A DNA stretch of 64,000 nt from Novosphingobium sp. Its GTDB lineage: Bacteria; Pseudomonadota; Alphaproteobacteria; Sphingomonadales; Sphingomonadaceae. Location of the stretch: NCBI GenBank assembly GCA_017744735.1, contig JAGIAR010000010.1:47609-111608 (forward strand). Reading direction: 5' to 3'. Shown here piece by piece: positions 54,622 to 62,831 of the stretch. Numbering within the stretch: position 1 is the first letter of the stretch; the number at the start of each line of letters is the position of its first letter. The notes beneath the pieces are model-generated. The model made no database searches, had not been told where the DNA came from, and was given only the letters and a program-made list of their open reading frames with translations. A program made the position numbers and the translations under genes.

Positions 54622-55866
54622 CTGACCGATCTGAAGCCAAGCGACGGGCGCGGGGCTGCCGAGGGCTTTACCCTCCGATCCGTCATGCTCCTGTCCGCGT
54701 GCCTGCTGTGCGCGGTGCTCGATGGATACGATGTCGCGATCATTTCCTACGTCACGCCGGAAATCGCCCGCGAATGGTCCGTGCCGCTGTCGACTTTCGG
54801 ATGGGTGTTTTCGGCGGGCCTGCTGGGGCTGGTCCTGGGTGCCCTCGCGCTGGCGCCCGCCGCGGACCGGTACGGCCGCCGGGCGATCATGCTGGTCGCG
54901 GTTTCCGGGGCGGTTGCCGCGACCGCTGGCAACGCACTGGTCGGCAATCTGGTGCACCTGATCCTTTCCCGGATCGCGGTGGGCCTTACCGTAGGCGCGA
55001 TGACGGCGCTGGTCGTTGCCATCGCGTTCGAGGTCGCACCCATGCGGGTTCGCGTGCTAATGGTCACGATCGTGGGTTGCGGCTTCTCGCTCGGCAATCT
55101 GTTGTGCGGCGTGCTGGCTTCGGCGGTGATTCCCGTGTGGGGCTGGCGGGTATTGTTCTACGGCGCCGCCGCCGCGCTGCTGTTGGTCGGAATCCTGTTT
55201 TTCCAGTTCCTCGGCAACTCCGCGCGCATCGCCGATCGGGGTACGGGCAGCGACATCGCAGGCATCCGCTCGCTCTTCCGGCCGGGCCGGCGCGGGTTGA
55301 CCGCAAGCGTCTGGCTCCTGCATTTCGGCGGCGTCGGCGCGCTCTACATGATCATGTCCTGGATGCCTTCGCTGCTGACCAGGAGCGGTTACACCACCGC
55401 GCACGCCGCTTTCGCAGTCGCCTTCGTCAGCGCGGGCGGGCTCGTCGGCAGCGTGATCGGGGGGCTGCTCCTCAACTCGATCGGCAAGGCCTGGCTGCTG
55501 ATCAACTACGCGATCGCCGGGGTGAGCATGATCGCCTTGCCGCTGTTTTTCGGTTCCTGGCTGATCTTTCCCCTCAATGTCGTCGTCGGCTTCTCCGTGG
55601 TGGGTGGCTATATCTGCAACAACGTGGTCGCGGCCGACGTCTATCCGTCCGAACTGCGCGCGAGCGGCGTCGGATGGGCGCAGGGAGTAGGGCGCACCAG
55701 CAGCGTGGTTTCCCCGCTGCTGGTTTCGCTGGCGTTGCAGCTCGATGCGACGAATGCGCAGATCCTGCTGATCGGCACCGCTTTCACAGTGATGAGCGCA
55801 GCTGCGATCCTGCTGCTGTTGCTGCGCGCGCGCGGCGAGACGCTCCGGCAGCGTCAGGCCGCCTGA
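54622..55866 (+). CDS. MFS transporter, AAHS-like (second copy)
   Basis: About 414 residues. The only in-frame codon at good distance from GGGAGG (54611-54616) is a CTG at 54622; a TTG at 54547 would place the start in the operator-like site. Twelve hydrophobic segments, LDGYDVAIISYVTP in helix 1 and the LHFGGVGALYMIMSWMPSLL block are shared with the MFS protein at 51893. Divergent from the OYE unit. It probably imports a related aromatic or alicyclic acid. Confidence 0.85.
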   Translation: MTDLKPSDGRGAAEGFTLRSVMLLSACLLCAVLDGYDVAIISYVTPEIAREWSVPLSTFGWVFSAGLLGLVLGALALAPAADRYGRRAIMLVAVSGAVAATAGNALVGNLVHLILSRIAVGLTVGAMTALVVAIAFEVAPMRVRVLMVTIVGCGFSLGNLLCGVLASAVIPVWGWRVLFYGAAAALLLVGILFFQFLGNSARIADRGTGSDIAGIRSLFRPGRRGLTASVWLLHFGGVGALYMIMSWMPSLLTRSGYTTAHAAFAVAFVSAGGLVGSVIGGLLLNSIGKAWLLINYAIAGVSMIALPLFFGSWLIFPLNVVVGFSVVGGYICNNVVAADVYPSELRASGVGWAQGVGRTSSVVSPLLVSLALQLDATNAQILLIGTAFTVMSAAAILLLLLRARGETLRQRQAA

Positions 55867-56919
55867 TCAGCGCGAGCCGCGCTCCCGCCGCGCCGCGCGC
55901 GACCGTTCGATGAGTTGTTCGAGCGCCGCCATGGACTTGCCTTCCGCATGCCCGAGCGCGGCACAGTCCCGCAGCAGTTCCACATCCTGCTCGTAGACCT
56001 TCCCACCGTGGTGGAAGCGGTTGAACTCGAGCAGGTCGGCCGGCAGCGTTTCCTCCTCGAGCGCCCGCCACATGTCGATCAGGCCCTGTGCGGTGGTCGC
56101 CTGACGGGCCTGCTGCCCGGTTTCGCCATTGATCGAAAGGCCCTGAATCTCGCGGGTCGCCTCCGCCGCCAGCTCCCACAGTCCGGGATCTGTGTGCATG
56201 TCGCGCCATGACGGCCAGCCCATTATGTCGCAGGCGACGAACAGGGCGAACACCGCCGGGACCTGCGTCGAAAAGGCTTCCTCGCTCAGCACGACGCATT
56301 GCGATTCCCCGCTCGCTTCCCACAGCCCGGCGAAGGCGCGCGCCGCTTCCGGCGCGCTTTCATCGACGAAGAACCCCATCGGCGCGGCCTGCCGGTGCGC
56401 GAAGTCTGCCTGCGCCAGCAATCCGGCGTCGGTCGGTGGATGCAGTGGCAGGGTCACCCGGTCGGCCTGATAGACCAGGATGTACAACCCGCCGTTGAAC
56501 ACCTGCGACGGATCGAGGCCGGAAAGCGAGAGAAAATTCCGCCGGAGATCGACCCCCATGGTTCCGATCAGCACCTTGGTATGCGTGCCCCGTGCGATCT
56601 CGCCCACCTGGCGGACGAGCGCCTGCCCTTCCACGCTGCGCAGCGCGATCCCGTCGATCGTGAAGATCACGTAATCGTAGGCGTCGCGTTCGATCCGCCC
56701 GGGATCGGTCAGGATTTCGTAGCCCGTGAAATGCGTGAGGCGATGATCGTCGAACGAATAGAGCACCTGCGGGCGCGACAGGCGCTCCAGCCGGTTGGGC
56801 CGCACGAGGTAGCTGATCCGGGCACCCCCAGCCTGAAGCAGCTTGCCCATGATAATGCCCATCGCCCCCGCCCCGACAATCAAGACACGCGCTGCCGCCC
56901 TCCCGGCCGCCTGCTGCAT
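55867..56919 (-). CDS. Ketopantoate reductase (ApbA/PanE)-family protein
   Basis: 350 residues from the ATG at 56919 with GGAGGAGGAG before it. Rossmann motif VLIVGAGAMG is near the N-terminus, and the C-terminal helical domain has NGETGQQARQATTAQGLIDM. It is longer than typical PanE and its position in an aromatic ester/amino acid cluster suggests a 2-oxo acid or similar reductase rather than pantothenate synthesis (inference). Stops are adjacent to the MFS gene, tail to tail. Confidence 0.75.
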   Translation of the reverse strand: MQQAAGRAAARVLIVGAGAMGIIMGKLLQAGGARISYLVRPNRLERLSRPQVLYSFDDHRLTHFTGYEILTDPGRIERDAYDYVIFTIDGIALRSVEGQALVRQVGEIARGTHTKVLIGTMGVDLRRNFLSLSGLDPSQVFNGGLYILVYQADRVTLPLHPPTDAGLLAQADFAHRQAAPMGFFVDESAPEAARAFAGLWEASGESQCVVLSEEAFSTQVPAVFALFVACDIMGWPSWRDMHTDPGLWELAAEATREIQGLSINGETGQQARQATTAQGLIDMWRALEEETLPADLLEFNRFHHGGKVYEQDVELLRDCAALGHAEGKSMAALEQLIERSRAARRERGSR

Positions 56920-56956
56920 CGACTCCTCCTCCCCGGCCTGAAAATCTCTCATCCGC

Positions 56957-58063
56957 CTATCGCCGCGGCTCGAATACCAAGTGCTCGCCGAAGAACGGCA
57001 ACACATTGTCCTGGATGCGAAAGGCCACGCGGCTGGTGTGGGTGCCGTGATAGAGTTCGAAACCGTTCGCGATCCCGTAGGCGAGCATCATCTCGTGCAG
57101 CTTGCGCGTGTCGTCCTTGAGCGTATCTTCGTCGCCGACGTCGAGCGCGATCGCCGCATAGCGCTTCAGATTGGGCACGTATTGGTCGAACATCGCGAAG
57201 GGAGCGTTCGCGTCCCAACGCCTGAACACGTCGTCCAGCGGCTTGCCCTCCTTGTCGTAGGGAATATCCAGATAGAGCGGCGGCCTGCCCGGATCGGGCG
57301 ACCACGCCGAAGACATTGCAAGCAGCCCGCGAACCGGGAACGGCACCTGCGACATGTCGTCGCCGGGCTTGAGCGTCGCGATGCTGGCGAGCATCTCCGG
57401 GGTCAGCGCGCCGCCGGCCGGGCGCGCAGGCATGCAGCAGGGGCTCATCAGATAGAGCGCGCCGAAGGTGTCGGCATGCTTGAAGCCGATCCGGGTCGCG
57501 CCGTAGCCGCCCATCGAATGGCCGACCAGGCCACGGCTCCTGCGGTCGGGAATCGTGCGATAGTGACTGTCGATATAGGCGACCAAATCTTTCGCCACGA
57601 AGTCCTCGAAATCCCCGGTCGTGACCGAGGTCGAATACATCGAGCCGTTGTGGACGGTCTTGCTGTCGGGGAACACCAGGATCATTTCCGGCGTGCCCTT
57701 GGCAAAAGCGCTTTCAACGACCTGCGGAACGTGGATTTCCTCCAACCACTGCTCCGCGCCGATCGAGTAGCCGTGCAAGGCGTAAACGACCGGGTAACGG
57801 CGGGAGGGGTTTGCGCCGTAACTCGGTGGAAGGACGACCACCACCTCGCGATCGGGCGAATTCCCTTCGAGATTGCCCTCGATCGAGGGCGAATGAACCT
57901 TGATCCGTTCGATCGCCGCGCGCGGCGCTCCGGCCACGGCCGGCGGGACCTCGGTCTGCACTTGTGCCGCTGCCGGCATTCCGATCGCCCAGCAGACGAA
58001 TGCGAGCAGCAACGCAGCTCGCCGACCCGTGTCGGCCCGCGACATTTTCAGCAATTCAATCAT
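56957..58063 (-). CDS. Secreted alpha/beta hydrolase (esterase D-like)
   Basis: 368 residues. N-terminal hydrophobic signal (ALLLAFVCWAIGMPAAAQ), nucleophile motif GHSMGG with Ser183, LVFPDSK and a late His region (HGTHTSRVAF). The PF00756-type esterase fold includes feruloyl esterases and S-formylglutathione hydrolase-like enzymes. It probably acts in the periplasm on ester-linked phenolic material, together with the tannase-like gene 33 bp upstream. Confidence 0.82.
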   Translation of the reverse strand: MIELLKMSRADTGRRAALLLAFVCWAIGMPAAAQVQTEVPPAVAGAPRAAIERIKVHSPSIEGNLEGNSPDREVVVVLPPSYGANPSRRYPVVYALHGYSIGAEQWLEEIHVPQVVESAFAKGTPEMILVFPDSKTVHNGSMYSTSVTTGDFEDFVAKDLVAYIDSHYRTIPDRRSRGLVGHSMGGYGATRIGFKHADTFGALYLMSPCCMPARPAGGALTPEMLASIATLKPGDDMSQVPFPVRGLLAMSSAWSPDPGRPPLYLDIPYDKEGKPLDDVFRRWDANAPFAMFDQYVPNLKRYAAIALDVGDEDTLKDDTRKLHEMMLAYGIANGFELYHGTHTSRVAFRIQDNVLPFFGEHLVFEPRR

Positions 58064-58096
58064 CCGGCGTTCTCCCTTTCGCCTTCGGCGATACCT

Positions 58097-59761
58097 TCAA
58101 AACCCTTCGGGCGGCGCGCCGCCGACCGAACCCGCCCCGAGCCAGTCGAAACGGTCGACGGGCTCGCCGTTGGGCCGCACGGGCATGAAGCTCGATGCCG
58201 CGTTGATGTCGCCCTTCCCCTTGTATTTCGCTTGGACAGGATAGGGATAGGTCGGTCGCGTGCGCAGAGTCCCATCGTCGAGGGTCGCCGTTCCGGTCAG
58301 TTCGTCCGGCGCGACGCCGGTTTCGACCCAGTTCACGATCGCGCCGAGCACGTCGTGCTGATAGGCCACATAGCCCCCCGAGCAATGATACACCCCCGGA
58401 AAGAAATACACCTTCATGAACGGATCGGTCGCGGCGAACCCGCCCATGGTGTCACGCACCCGCTGGTAATAGTCCTGCAGGATGTGCGAGCCGGCGGCGT
58501 TGTCGGCTTCGCCCTGCCAGATGATGAGCCGGCCACCGGATTCCTTGAAAGCCGACAGGTCCGGATTGTTCGCGTTCTGGAAGCCTCCCTTTGCCAGCAG
58601 ATCCATGAGATCGGCCTTGCCCGGTTGCCAGTTGCGCCAGTCGAAATCCTGTCTGGTGTCGCCTCCATAGATCATGAACTTGATCTGGTTCGCGGCCAGC
58701 TGGTCGCCCATCGAGAGGAAGCTGCCGGGCTGGGTCCAAAGCAACTCCGAACCGTAGGGCTCCCCGCCAAAGAACAGCTGTCGACCCTGATCATCGACCG
58801 CGCCCCGGTAGAGCAAGCCCATCACGTCCGCCTGCCGCATTGAAATGCAATCCGACGTCCGCCCCGGCTTGCATACCAGCACATGCGGATCGAAGCTGCA
58901 CGCCCGCGCATTGTCGATCTGACCGTCCTTCAACCCGTCGAGCGGATCGCACGCCTCGATCACCGCCTTGTGCAGCAGCGCTGTGGACGCGGGCGTAAGG
59001 ATCGGATTGCCGTCCGCATCCCTCGAGACCCTCGCTTCATGAAGGATGCGGACGACCCCCGCGGTGACCCACAGCGCCGGCGCCCCCGCCACGATCCCAT
59101 CGAAATCGGCAGGATAGCGTTGGGCTTCCATCATCGCCTCGCGCCCACCGTTGGAGCAGCCGGCGAAATAGGAATATTCCGGCTTCCTGCCGTAGAACGC
59201 GGTGAGAACTTCCTTGCCCACCACCGCCATTACGTGCGCGGCGCGATAGGCGTAGTCGACACGCAACTGGGGATCCTTGGCCGCCCACAGCGTATCCATC
59301 ATTTCGGGGCCCACATGACCCGAATTGTTGAAGCTCACCGCAAATCTGCCGTCGAAGGCGACCGCATTGTCGCAGCTCGGCGAAATCGTCTTGTAGACGA
59401 CCCCGCAGGCCCCTCCGCAGCCGCCCTGGAGATAACGTCCGGTGTAGCCCTTCAGGGGTAGATGGAACTCGAACTGGATCTGCGGCGCGATGATCCCCTT
59501 CACGAAGCAGAACTGACGGCCATTGTCGCGGGTCACCACCTCCGCCGAAACCACACGCGCCGGGGCGCCCTCGATGCCGAGGAAATTCTGCTCCGGCAAT
59601 TTGCCGCAGTCTATCACCGGCGCGATCTCCGCGCGCTCGGGCAGGGGTGTGTATGCGACGGTGGGCTCGCGAGCGGTTTGAGCCGGTGCGCTGGCAGGCA
59701 AGCCCAGTGATAGCTGCGCCAATGCGACGAGCGCGGCTCGATGGAAACCGAAGCTTTTCAT
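58097..59761 (-). CDS. Tannase/feruloyl esterase family protein, secreted
   Basis: 554 residues from the ATG at 59761. A signal peptide (LVALAQLSLGLPASAPAQ) is present. The family block FAGCSNGGREAMMEAQRYPA contains Ser203 beside Cys202, and GVYHCSGG near the end gives the His-Cys part of the CS-D-HC motif known for tannase-type enzymes. These release gallate, ferulate or related acids from esters. It belongs to the same minus-strand unit as the esterase, aminotransferase and ammonia-lyase genes. Confidence 0.9.
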   Translation of the reverse strand: MKSFGFHRAALVALAQLSLGLPASAPAQTAREPTVAYTPLPERAEIAPVIDCGKLPEQNFLGIEGAPARVVSAEVVTRDNGRQFCFVKGIIAPQIQFEFHLPLKGYTGRYLQGGCGGACGVVYKTISPSCDNAVAFDGRFAVSFNNSGHVGPEMMDTLWAAKDPQLRVDYAYRAAHVMAVVGKEVLTAFYGRKPEYSYFAGCSNGGREAMMEAQRYPADFDGIVAGAPALWVTAGVVRILHEARVSRDADGNPILTPASTALLHKAVIEACDPLDGLKDGQIDNARACSFDPHVLVCKPGRTSDCISMRQADVMGLLYRGAVDDQGRQLFFGGEPYGSELLWTQPGSFLSMGDQLAANQIKFMIYGGDTRQDFDWRNWQPGKADLMDLLAKGGFQNANNPDLSAFKESGGRLIIWQGEADNAAGSHILQDYYQRVRDTMGGFAATDPFMKVYFFPGVYHCSGGYVAYQHDVLGAIVNWVETGVAPDELTGTATLDDGTLRTRPTYPYPVQAKYKGKGDINAASSFMPVRPNGEPVDRFDWLGAGSVGGAPPEGF

Positions 59762-59818
59762 TACTCCATCACCCGTTTTCGACGTACCGTCGCGCACCCG
59801 CCGGTCGCCTGTTTTCGC

Positions 59819-61024
59819 TCAGCCGCTCCCCGCGGTCTTCATCCAGCTCAAGATACCGCAGCTTTTGGCCAGATATCCAGCACCGATGCGCGCCAAAGCC
59901 GGGATACAGATGCGTCCGTTGGTCGGCATGTAGATGCCAAAGTCGTCCCGCAAGCGCACGACTTGCTCACCGTCGAGCGGTAACAGGGAGAACATGCCCC
60001 GCTGGTCACGCAAATAGCGCCAGTCGAGACCGGCCTCGAAAGCTTCCTGCACAAGCGTCTCGCGCAGCGTCCCGATTCGCGTCCGCATTCGACCAAGCTC
60101 TGCGAGCCATTCCGCTTCGAGCTCCGAATCGCCGAGAAGCTCGGCGACCGCAGCCGCGCCATGATCGGGTGGCATCGAGTAGTTGGTCCGGGCCGCACTC
60201 ATCGCGTTGGACAGAACCTTGCCGACCTCTTGGGCCTGCCTGGACATGAAATAGAGCGCCCCCGTACGTTCGCGATAGAGCGCAAAACTCTTCGAGCATG
60301 AAACCGCTATCAAGGCTTCTCCTGTGGCTTCGACGAGTGCCCGAACCCCGGCAAGGTCTTCGTCCCAGCCATATCCGAGGCCCGCGTAGGCGACGTCGAA
60401 GAACGGCAGAACCTCACGGTCGCGAAGCAGCTTGGCCAGTTCATCCCATTGATCGATGGTAGGGTCGGCCCCACTGGGATTATGGCAGCCGGCATGGAGC
60501 AGAATTGCGTCGCCCCGTTCCATTCGAGAGACTGCGCCGACCATTTCGTCCCAAGCAACACCGGCCGCGCCCACCGAATAATAGGGATAGGAGACCGGCT
60601 CGAGCCCCGCCGCCAAGAATATCGGATCGTGGATCGGCCAGGTTGGATCGCTCACCCAGATTCTGCGGCAGCCTGCACGCCGCAGAACCTCGGCGCCCAG
60701 CCGCAGCGCCGCAACGCAGCCGGTTGACTGAATCCCCCCGAACCGCTCGCGCCGACCGGTCCACAGGCCTTCGCCGAAGACCTTTCGCCCCAGCCGCTCG
60801 AGAAATGCCGCATTGCCGCTCGCCGGCAGGTAGGCCTTGCTCACCTCGCCGTCGAGGACGCGCTGCTCTGCCCGCCGGACCGCCGCCATCACCGGCGCGT
60901 TGCCGTCCTCGTCGAGATAGATCCCGATCCCGAGATCGAGCTTCTGGGGCCGTGTGTCCGCCCGCGCCAGACCCGCAAGCGCCAGAATTGGATCCGGCGG
61001 CGCGGCTTCGAGCTTCTCAAACAC
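59819..61024 (-). CDS. Aromatic/aspartate-type aminotransferase (class I PLP)
   Basis: 401 residues from a GTG at 61024 (VFEKLEAAPPDPILALAG, the usual AspC/TyrB beginning), 4 bp after the ammonia-lyase stop. PLP Lys lies in SCSKSFALYRERTG, with HNPSGADPT, FDVAYAGLGYG and the carboxylate-binding Arg in NGRICIPA. It transfers amino groups of aspartate or aromatic amino acids. Tight coupling with the lyase suggests a shared aromatic amino acid pool. Confidence 0.9.
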   Translation of the reverse strand: MFEKLEAAPPDPILALAGLARADTRPQKLDLGIGIYLDEDGNAPVMAAVRRAEQRVLDGEVSKAYLPASGNAAFLERLGRKVFGEGLWTGRRERFGGIQSTGCVAALRLGAEVLRRAGCRRIWVSDPTWPIHDPIFLAAGLEPVSYPYYSVGAAGVAWDEMVGAVSRMERGDAILLHAGCHNPSGADPTIDQWDELAKLLRDREVLPFFDVAYAGLGYGWDEDLAGVRALVEATGEALIAVSCSKSFALYRERTGALYFMSRQAQEVGKVLSNAMSAARTNYSMPPDHGAAAVAELLGDSELEAEWLAELGRMRTRIGTLRETLVQEAFEAGLDWRYLRDQRGMFSLLPLDGEQVVRLRDDFGIYMPTNGRICIPALARIGAGYLAKSCGILSWMKTAGSG

Positions 61025-61028
61025 CCCG

Positions 61029-62672
61029 CTAGCCTTCAACGAAGGCCGCGATCGCCCGACGGGTCGGGGCGATGGCCGCGAGCAGCTTTCCACCCCCGGA
61101 AATATCCGCCAGCAGATTGGCCACCTTGTCCTCGATGAAACCGTCCATGTCGTCCCAGACCAGCGGCTTGGCCGGATCGGGTGCTCCCGACGCGATCTCC
61201 CGCGCGGCCCGATAGAACGGGCGGGTAGCCTGCGAAAGTACGCCGGTCGCATCGTAACCCCGGCCGTTCTTGCCCGAACGCAGTTCTACCGCTTGCACCG
61301 CGAATACCAGCACGCAGGCTAGGAAATGCTCGCACAATTCGATGGTCTCGCGCGCAAGATTGGCCGAGTTCATCGCTTGGCTGTTGATGTTCTGGTTAAA
61401 CTGCTCGGCATGGGTCGGATAGAGATCCGCCATCGACCGGCCGTGGAAATGGATCAACGGCCCGATCGAATTGCACTGCACCTGCAGCGACTTGAGCCCG
61501 AGGTTAAGCCCGTGTTCCTCATTCCCGACCAGAGAGGGGGAGAGCCCCTTGCTGAATTCGGGCGTGGCCAGCAGCGCCACCTGCACGTCGAGGTGCTTGA
61601 TCAGCATCGCAAGATGCAGTCGGACATCGTCCATCGCGACCGCGGTGTACTGTGCCAGAAAGTTGCCGGTGTGATAGACTTCGCCGGTATCCGGATTGAT
61701 CAGCGGATTGTCGTTCGCCGAATTCGCCTCGATCGCGATCTGGCGGCCTGCGTTGGCAAGCCCTTCGAGGATCGGGCCGGTGTATTGCGGCAAGCACCTG
61801 AACGAATAGCGATCCTGGATCAGGTCCCCGCCCTTGTGCTCCTGGTTCACCGCTGCCTTGGTGCGGATGAGCGCACTGCCTTCGAGCAGCTGCCGGAACT
61901 GGTCGGCGACGAATATCTGGCCCGGATGGGGTTTCACCTGATGGATTACCGGATCGAAGCTGTGATTGGTAGCCAGCAGCGCCTGAAAGATCAGCGCTTG
62001 GGCGGCAAAGGCGAGCGCGGCGATATTCTGGGCGCGGGCCATATTGTTCGCGGCTACGCCGGTCGAGGCGGTGGTGCCGTTGTTCATCGCCAGCCCTTCC
62101 TTGGGCAGCAGTTCCAGCGGCTCCAGCCCAATGCGCTTCAGCGCCTCGATGCAGCTCATGTCCTCGCCCCCGTATTCGACGAGGAACCGCGGATCGAGAC
62201 CGATCACGCTGGCGCCGATGTAGGACAGCGGGCAGAGGTCCCCACTCGCGCCGATCGAGCCGCGCTTGAACACATGCGGCGTCACGCCTTTGTTGAGGAA
62301 GGTTACATACCGCTCGATCAGCTCGCGGCGGACGGAGGAATAGCCCTTTGCCAGCGAATTGGCGCGCAGCAGCATCGCAGCGCGGACGTCTTGGCGCGAC
62401 AGCCGGGGACCGGTCGCGGTCTTGTGGTGCCACAGCGCCATGTGCTGCAGTTCGACCATCCGCTCGATCGGAACGATCCGGTCGGCCATGCCGCCGTAGA
62501 GCGTGGAGACGCCATAAATCGGCTCACCGGCTTCTACCGCGGCCTTGACCTTGGCGACCGACGCGTCGATCCGCGCGTTGATGGTCGCATCATCGGTCAG
62601 GCGGACTTCTGCACCGTTCGAAACTGCGGCGATCTGCTCAAGCGTCAGACCCTCGCCGGAAATCGTTATCAT
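61029..62672 (-). CDS. MIO-dependent aromatic amino acid ammonia-lyase (TAL/PAL/HAL family)
   Basis: 547 residues from the ATG at 62672 (GGGAG 7 nt upstream). The MIO triad Ala142-Ser143-Gly144 is in GSIGASGDLCPLS, and catalytic Tyr53 in IYGVSTLYGG. The substrate-selectivity pair is His82-His83, in a numbering that matches bacterial HAL; TAL has His-Leu and HAL Ser-His there (recalled). The late motif EQFNQNINSQ has Asn where HAL keeps Glu414, which argues against histidine. It releases ammonia from an aromatic amino acid or acts as an aminomutase. Confidence 0.88.
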   Translation of the reverse strand: MITISGEGLTLEQIAAVSNGAEVRLTDDATINARIDASVAKVKAAVEAGEPIYGVSTLYGGMADRIVPIERMVELQHMALWHHKTATGPRLSRQDVRAAMLLRANSLAKGYSSVRRELIERYVTFLNKGVTPHVFKRGSIGASGDLCPLSYIGASVIGLDPRFLVEYGGEDMSCIEALKRIGLEPLELLPKEGLAMNNGTTASTGVAANNMARAQNIAALAFAAQALIFQALLATNHSFDPVIHQVKPHPGQIFVADQFRQLLEGSALIRTKAAVNQEHKGGDLIQDRYSFRCLPQYTGPILEGLANAGRQIAIEANSANDNPLINPDTGEVYHTGNFLAQYTAVAMDDVRLHLAMLIKHLDVQVALLATPEFSKGLSPSLVGNEEHGLNLGLKSLQVQCNSIGPLIHFHGRSMADLYPTHAEQFNQNINSQAMNSANLARETIELCEHFLACVLVFAVQAVELRSGKNGRGYDATGVLSQATRPFYRAAREIASGAPDPAKPLVWDDMDGFIEDKVANLLADISGGGKLLAAIAPTRRAIAAFVEG

Positions 62673-62831
62673 CCATTGCTCCCAAACTGGGCGTCGCCTC
62701 CGCAGGGTGCAGAGGTCCGCCAATATGCCGTCCTCGACTTGAACAGGTTTTCGGCTGGCCGCGAATAACGATTTGGCCGGGGGGCATCGCAACGAGCGAT
62801 AACCGGCGGTTCGCCACCCGGCGAGGGGCCT

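Noticed and set aside
56981..58843. A 620-codon plus-strand frame opposite the esterase and tannase genes
   Set aside because: It spans two real minus-strand genes and their gap, with no family features.
62786..62800. ATCGC-AACGA-GCGAT repeat upstream of the ammonia-lyase gene
   Set aside because: It resembles the CGC-NACA-GCG motif but has a 5-bp spacer and no promoter hexamers nearby could be assigned.
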